Source: Galerina marginata (taxonomy: Eukaryota; Basidiomycota; Agaricomycetes; Agaricales; Galerinaceae). Taken from it: a DNA stretch of 64,000 bases. The stretch lies in assembly GCA_023014335.1 (NCBI GenBank), contig JAECYW010000019.1, positions 682,001-746,000 on the forward strand, in the 5' to 3' direction. Positions 59,467-64,000 of the stretch are shown one piece after another (position 1 is the first letter of the stretch; every line of letters begins with the position of its first letter). The translations under genes were made by a program, and so were the position numbers. The notes below the pieces were generated by a model. It did not search any database. It saw nothing but the letters and a program-made list of their open reading frames with translations, and was not told the DNA's origin.

Positions 59467-59947
59467 TAGTAACGTCTAAGGCTTCAAACATCCCCGAAAA
59501 GAAAAACACTCACCAATTTCTCAGGTCAACATAATGATTTCCTTCGCATGCACAATCGCATCGACTTTGATCGAGCCGAATCACGAATTCCGAGCATTTG
59601 GATGTCAAAAACAGCAACAACACTCGCAACTGCGATATATTTAATACAAAGCCGAGTCGTGATGATCGTAGTCTCGTCCCCATCCGCAGTGGTGATATAT
59701 AAGGGAACGAGACTAGCCATGATCGGCATTTTTGAAGTCCGACCAACCCTAAATCCTTATGATCGGGTGATTCTCATGAGAGAAATTTCCTTATATATTA
59801 AACTCACTGCCACTCCGCATCTCGAGTCTATTTTCTATTTCCTGCCATGCCTGCCGCCGATGATAATGGCAAGGAACCACCTGAGCCTCATAACTTATCA
59901 TATCATCTACACGACCCCATTTCTGTCTTTCAACCAGTATCATCCAC
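59467..59947. other. Intergenic, upstream of the 59948 gene
   Basis: Short open frames only. From about 59840 on it resembles the region just right of the TIR element upstream of 61796. Confidence 0.35.
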
Positions 59948-60563
59948 ATGCCTGCCAAAAAGGCAAACCGTGCGCGCGCCCCTTCATCTCGCGGGCGCAC
60001 TCATAGCAGGGTATCGAGCCCGCCGATCTATAACATCAGCGTTTATGGCAACTTCACCTATGTCACGAACGCCAATTCGCATAACATAGCCGCAAGTACA
60101 TTCACGGAGACGACGAATGATCGCTCGATGGTTGTATTGAAAGCAGGTGCGTGATACGTTCCGACTGAGGATCTGAATCCTCAATGCTCATTAGTTCCGT
60201 TTGGTTGTCCACAGAGTCTATTACACATTCGACGTGTGGTCCACATTTTTCTCAGTCAGAGGCCGACTCAACGCCTGGTTAGTCATTTTAAGCGCCAACA
60301 TATGTGGATTCGCAACAGTCTTAATATCTTGATTGAATCCAGGTTCTGATGAAGAGGATGAGGGCAGCAAGGCATCCTTCGACTTTGAGGCTTCGCAGGA
60401 ATGCAGGAATTATACCCATGTTGAAGCAGAGGTGCAGACCGATCCATGGGTTATAGATCTTGACCCGCTGTTCATTACTGGAGGAGGGAAAAAACATTCC
60501 GCCTCCGTGGTCTCTCAAGGACTGACCAATAATCCCTATGTTGAGGCTGAGGTGCAGATATAA
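59948..60563 (+). CDS. Uncharacterised protein D1 with Asn/Thr-rich segment
   Basis: Exons are 59948-60146, 60215-60277 and 60343-60563, 160 residues. The N-terminus is basic (MPAKKANRARAPSSRGRTHS). It is followed by YNISVYGNFTYVTNANSHNI and AASTFTETTNDRSMVVLKAG, an Asn/Thr/Ser-rich, beta-prone region. Then come ESITHSTCGPHFSQSEADST and an acidic part, SDEEDEGSKASFDFEASQ, with VEAEVQTDPWVIDLDPLF and ending VEAEVQI. The paralogue at 61796-62396 keeps every block and splice site. There is no signal peptide. Function unknown; the beta-prone stretch resembles sequences placed at the ends of fungal NLR-type proteins, a weak impression only. Confidence 0.65.
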
Positions 60564-61313
60564 CCAGTTGTCCGTTACCGTACGGCGTCAGTCTGGTAAT
60601 TGAATTCGAATTCGTGCTTTAGAGGGACTAGCGCGTTCGCACGCTCCGCGTGCCAATGCTCACTTGCTGGAAACAGAATCCAAAGAAAATATATATAAAG
60701 AAAACACAAAGAAAATATCGAGTGTAGTGTTCAATTTATTTTGAAAGCCACTCTTTCAAAGGCGAGATCGCTTGTGACAAAGCCAGCACATTATTTCATT
60801 AGAAAGTGTCCACAGGCGTCCGTTTTGAGAAAATGCCATTCAGTGATCGATCTCCCGCCAAAAAACAGTCGACTTCCAACTCGCACCGCCTCCCAAAAAT
60901 TCTCTCCCTAAAACAAGCCTCGAAAGTCTAGGCCAGCCCCCAGGATCTCAAATTTAAATCTCCCTCTTTGTAAAATTATATTCCATTTTTGAAACAAAGC
61001 TTCTGAGGGTTCTTGGCCCCAGTCACGCCGGAGATACACGACCTTAAGGACCGTGAAGGATCGTGTACATGTTTGTAAATAGAACGATGAGCGGTTTATT
61101 TGATCCATTGGCACCTGCCCGATAAATTAACATAAGACGTGGCCAAACGGCTAATGTCTCGAGGTGAAAGATAAAAAGCTCCTTGGAGCCTTGACATTAA
61201 CTTGAACGGTTTGTTCAGGTTTTTTGACTCCGATTTTATTCTCCGCCGGAACTCTCCGAAACCATCTAGAGTCACCGGTCACCGAGCATGCCTCGATCAC
61301 CCGTACATATATA
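60564..61313. other. Intergenic, no gene seen
   Basis: 750 bp between D1 and the TIR element. AT-rich 'gaaaatatatataaagaaaacacaaagaaaat' near 60690 is a simple repeat. No gene. Confidence 0.4.
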
Positions 61314-61682
61314 CTGTAATCGCTCGAATTCGAACAACAGCCTGTGACAGTGTGACACGAACAACAGGGTAAATGGCGAACAACACCTTCCGAGACCGGC
61401 GTGACATACGAACAACAACTTGCGGGAGCGGAAATTTTTGCCTAAGATATGCGGTGTTCCCACCAAAAAAAGCCAAATTGTGGGGATGGGGAGAAATTTT
61501 GATTTTTTAAGGCCTAAAAATGGTTTTTTTAAGCAAATTTTTAGCACAGGAACGCAAACTTGGGTACCTGTGACAGGTTTTCGGCCAACAACACCAACCA
61601 ATTGTGACGTGACATTTTGCTTCCGGAACACAACAACACGGAAATGTGACGTGACATGTTGTTCGAATTCGAGCGATTACAG
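61314..61682. mobile_element. MITE-like element with perfect terminal inverted repeats and TA target sites
   Basis: The ends start CTGTAATCGCTCGAATTCGA and are perfect inverted copies for at least 26 bp (61314 onward and back from 61682). TA flanks both ends (61312-61313 and 61683-61684), as left by Tc1/mariner-type insertion. At 369 bp with no coding capacity it is non-autonomous. The inside is rich in 'gaacaaca' and 'gtgacgtgaca' units. It sits about 110 bp upstream of the D2 start. Confidence 0.8.
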
Positions 61683-61795
61683 TATCTTGCTCATGCCTGC
61701 AACGATAATGGCAAGGAGCCCCCCGAGCCTCACGATTTATCCCCTCCTCTGCATTACACCACTTTAGTCTTCCAACCTGCTCCTTTATCAGCCAC

Positions 61796-62396
61796 ATGTC
61801 TGGCAAGAGGACGAGCCGTGCGCGTGCTCCTTCGTCTCGCTTGCGCCCACGAAGCCCGCCGGTCTACAACATCAACGTCTATGGCAACTTCTCCTATGTC
61901 ACGAACGCCAATTCTCATAACATAGCCGCAAGTACATTCACGGAGACGACGCATGATCGCTCGATGGTTGTATTGAAAGCAGGTGCGTGATACGTTCTGA
62001 CTGAGGATCCGAATTCTCATTAGTTTCGTTTGGTTATTCACAGAGTCTATTACACATTCGACGTGTGGTCCACATTTTTCTCAGTCAGAGGCCGACTCAA
62101 CGCCTGGTTAGTCATTTTAAGCGCTGACATATGTGGATTCGTCGACGGTCTTAATATCTTGGTTGAATCCAGGTTCTGAGGAAGAGGATGAGGGCAGCAA
62201 GGCATCCTTCGACTTTGAGGCTTCGCAGAAATGCAGGAATTATACCACCCATGTTGAAGCTGAGGTGCAGACCGATCCATGGGTTATCGATCTCGACCAG
62301 GTGTTCATGACTGGAGGAGGGAAAAGACCTTCCGCCTCCGTAGTCTCTCAAGAGCCGACCAATAATTTCTATGTAGAAGCTGAGACGCAGACCTAA
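61796..62396 (+). CDS. Uncharacterised protein D2, paralogue of D1
   Basis: It has three exons in the same positions as D1. MSGKRTSRARAPSSRLRPRS opens a basic N-terminus; YNINVYGNFSYVTNANSHNI and AASTFTETTHDRSMVVLKAG follow. The acidic C-terminal part reads SEEEDEGSKASFDFEASQKC, VEAEVQTDPWVIDLDQVF, and ends VEAETQT. The frame is intact and most changes from D1 are conservative, suggesting that the protein is maintained. A TIR element sits just upstream and may have altered its promoter. Function unknown. Confidence 0.65.
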
Positions 62397-63010
62397 CCAG
62401 TTGTCCAATGCCGCACAGCGTCAGTCCGGTGATTGAATTCGAATTTGTGCTATAGTGGGATAGAGATCACCCGTCTGATACCTGACATGTATATACACGA
62501 AGTAGTTATTATTTATACTACTGCAATGTTTCTCGAAGCTACAATCCAACTAAAACAATCACAATGGATTTAAATTCGAAATTTTGACGAGTTGAGAGAA
62601 ATTTCCCTACAAAAGGAGGTTGTTTGAAACAGTTGTGTTTTCCCAGACCGGAGCGTCAACGTCTGTTTGTCCCGTCCATCACTGTGGACCTTTCAGCCTT
62701 CAATTGAACCCACGCACGCTCATAAGACAATATAAGATCGAAATACAGCCTATCACGGTGATTTATTTCCGCCCTCAGCTTGCAGGGTTTCCCGACGTTT
62801 GGTTTCTTGGCTCTACTCAGGGTTTTGGGTTTTTCGTGCCTTCCCTGCTTTCTAAATCGTACAAACACTTTGCTCACTCTTTCTATCGTGCAGCACGAAC
62901 GCAACAGCTCAGTGACGTTTCTCAAGGTACGCACTACCCCGCGAAACCTATTTTTGTGTATTGATTTTGTCTTGGGAATTTTATCTCTATTCTTACCTAT
63001 TAAGCCATAT
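62397..63010. other. Intergenic, no gene seen
   Basis: A plus-strand open frame at 62620-62964 shows no domain and no splice context. No gene assigned. Confidence 0.35.
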
Positions 63011-63670
63011 CAATGGAAACTTCGGAAGGATTGCTGTTCATAAGCACCAGGGGGTAAGCACGTAATCGATCCATCGTTTCTCCCCCTTGGAACTTGCTTT
63101 AAACGCCCAAGTTCGATTCTCTTACTCTTATTCAGAGATATTTCATTGTTCGCCGACCAGGCAGTCTCCTGAAGAACGTTTCTCGGTCCTCGTACCTTGT
63201 TCGCCCCGACTCACCTCCAAATTCAATTGATGCGCCTAGATTTCCATTCCTTCACTCAGTCGCGGGGTCCTTCATTGATTTTTAACATCAGATCAATCAA
63301 CGGAATTGAGCGTTACCCAGAGCTCCTCGCGTATAAAAGCCTAGCTGGAGTATTCGTTTTTTTAGGCTTCAAAGTCCTGCGTTCACATCGTCTCTTCGAG
63401 TCTACTCACTCGCTTGTTTTAAGACGTACGTTCCATTCGACGATCATCTCCAAGTGACCTCCATTTAACGCCTCTCCAGGTGAAGTCCTTCAAGAAGCTC
63501 ATCGCGCTCGTCACTCTCACACTCGCCACCTCCAAGACTGCGTCAGGCGCACCTATCCCCGAACAGGCTCTCGATCCAACCGGGCAGGTTATCGATGACA
63601 CCCTCTCGGCTCCTTCCACTTCCTCACTTCTGCGCCTTCGTAGTATCACCAACATCTGGAACGGTGATGG
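63011..63670 (+). repeat. Duplicated block, decayed copy
   Basis: Diverged copy of 56178-56960, including the promoter with TATAAAA at 63332-63338 and the 5' part of the secreted-protein gene. Confidence 0.8.
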
Positions 63671-63692
63671 GCGACGGAAAAAATTGCATTGA
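63480..63692 (+). pseudogene. Broken copy of the small secreted protein gene
   Basis: It matches the first exon of the gene at 56733, but the ATG is replaced by GTG (63480), about 30 bp corresponding to 'TDTAVQILDKA' are missing, and after RSITNIWN the sequence diverges and stops at 63690-63692. Downstream exons (QGVHSAG..., QAVNDLV...) are absent, while similarity to the original 3' flank resumes near 63757. No intact product is expected. Confidence 0.8.
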
Positions 63693-64000
63693 CGGACAAT
63701 TGAGAGAGCATCCCAGTCGCCATAGACTCGGAGGGGGATGCAACTCCCCAGTGCTAATGTTCATTGTAGGAGCAGCCGATGGTATTTAGCGAAGCAGATG
63801 CACTGCCTCTGAATTTCCTACCACCTCACCGAATCGTGTTACAGTTGCGCGAATTTCGCCTCCAACCAAACGTGCAAATTGTATTTCTCAACCGGGATAT
63901 CTTCCATTAACTTTTCTCAATCCAAAGTCGACGAGAGTGGGCATTCGAGACGACGGATACAATAAACAAGACTATGCAAGACACGACGAGGAAAACTGCA
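63693..64000. other. Right edge, diverged copy of 57720-57885
   Basis: Remnants of the downstream flank of the secreted-protein locus; no gene. Confidence 0.4.

Noticed and set aside
1..64000. tRNA genes and CRISPR arrays
   Set aside because: No cloverleaf with A/B boxes and no regularly spaced direct repeats were noticed; a tRNAscan run would be decisive.

Overview
This window looks like nuclear DNA of an agaricomycete (mushroom-forming) basidiomycete. Genes are cut by many 45-60 nt GT-AG introns, lie close together on both strands, and encode fungal families: AA9 polysaccharide monooxygenase, GH13 amylase with CBM20, a PsiD-like decarboxylase and a fungal 3-ketodihydrosphingosine reductase. 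Exon boundaries below were read by eye from splice signals and frame continuity. I saw no tRNA, rRNA or CRISPR.

Layout. 1-10505 is one huge gene, open at the left edge: an Msb1/Mug8-like domain followed by an acidic E/P/V-rich tail of more than 2,500 residues. 11107-17266 holds two housekeeping genes on the minus strand: glycogen phosphorylase and 3-ketodihydrosphingosine reductase. 17652-20664 is a head-to-head pair of paralogous unknown proteins with a four-cysteine motif. 20731-24187 is a 3.46 kb element bounded by about 179 bp terminal inverted repeats, with TA on both sides and no transposase I can recognise. 25234-31962 is a carbohydrate region: an AA9 LPMO and an alpha-amylase/CBM20 gene facing each other tail to tail, then an NADP-type zinc alcohol dehydrogenase.

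32900-44178 is the most unusual part. Five related genes encode alpha-helical proteins that share a 'WW..x.K' helix and a '[VI]-[DS]-[KR]-W..[LV]R' helix. Two of them end in Cys-Cys plus a CaaX-like tail. One is fused in frame to a P-loop GTPase domain. A block of about 2.8 kb carrying two of these genes is duplicated about 5.84 kb away, on the two sides of a PsiD-like decarboxylase gene.

44867-55050 holds a Ser/Thr-rich single-pass membrane protein, a divergent pair of coiled-coil proteins (one with a Zn2Cys6-like cluster), an acyltransferase-3 membrane protein and an MFS transporter. 55051-64000 is gene-poor and full of duplications: a small secreted protein and its broken copy 6.75 kb away, a duplicated pair of 160-residue unknown proteins, and two short inverted-repeat elements.

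Functional links that can be supported are limited: glycogen, starch and polysaccharide breakdown genes occur in the same window, and the helical/GTPase family is a local expansion that may work as a membrane-anchored set. The rest look like ordinary neighbours.
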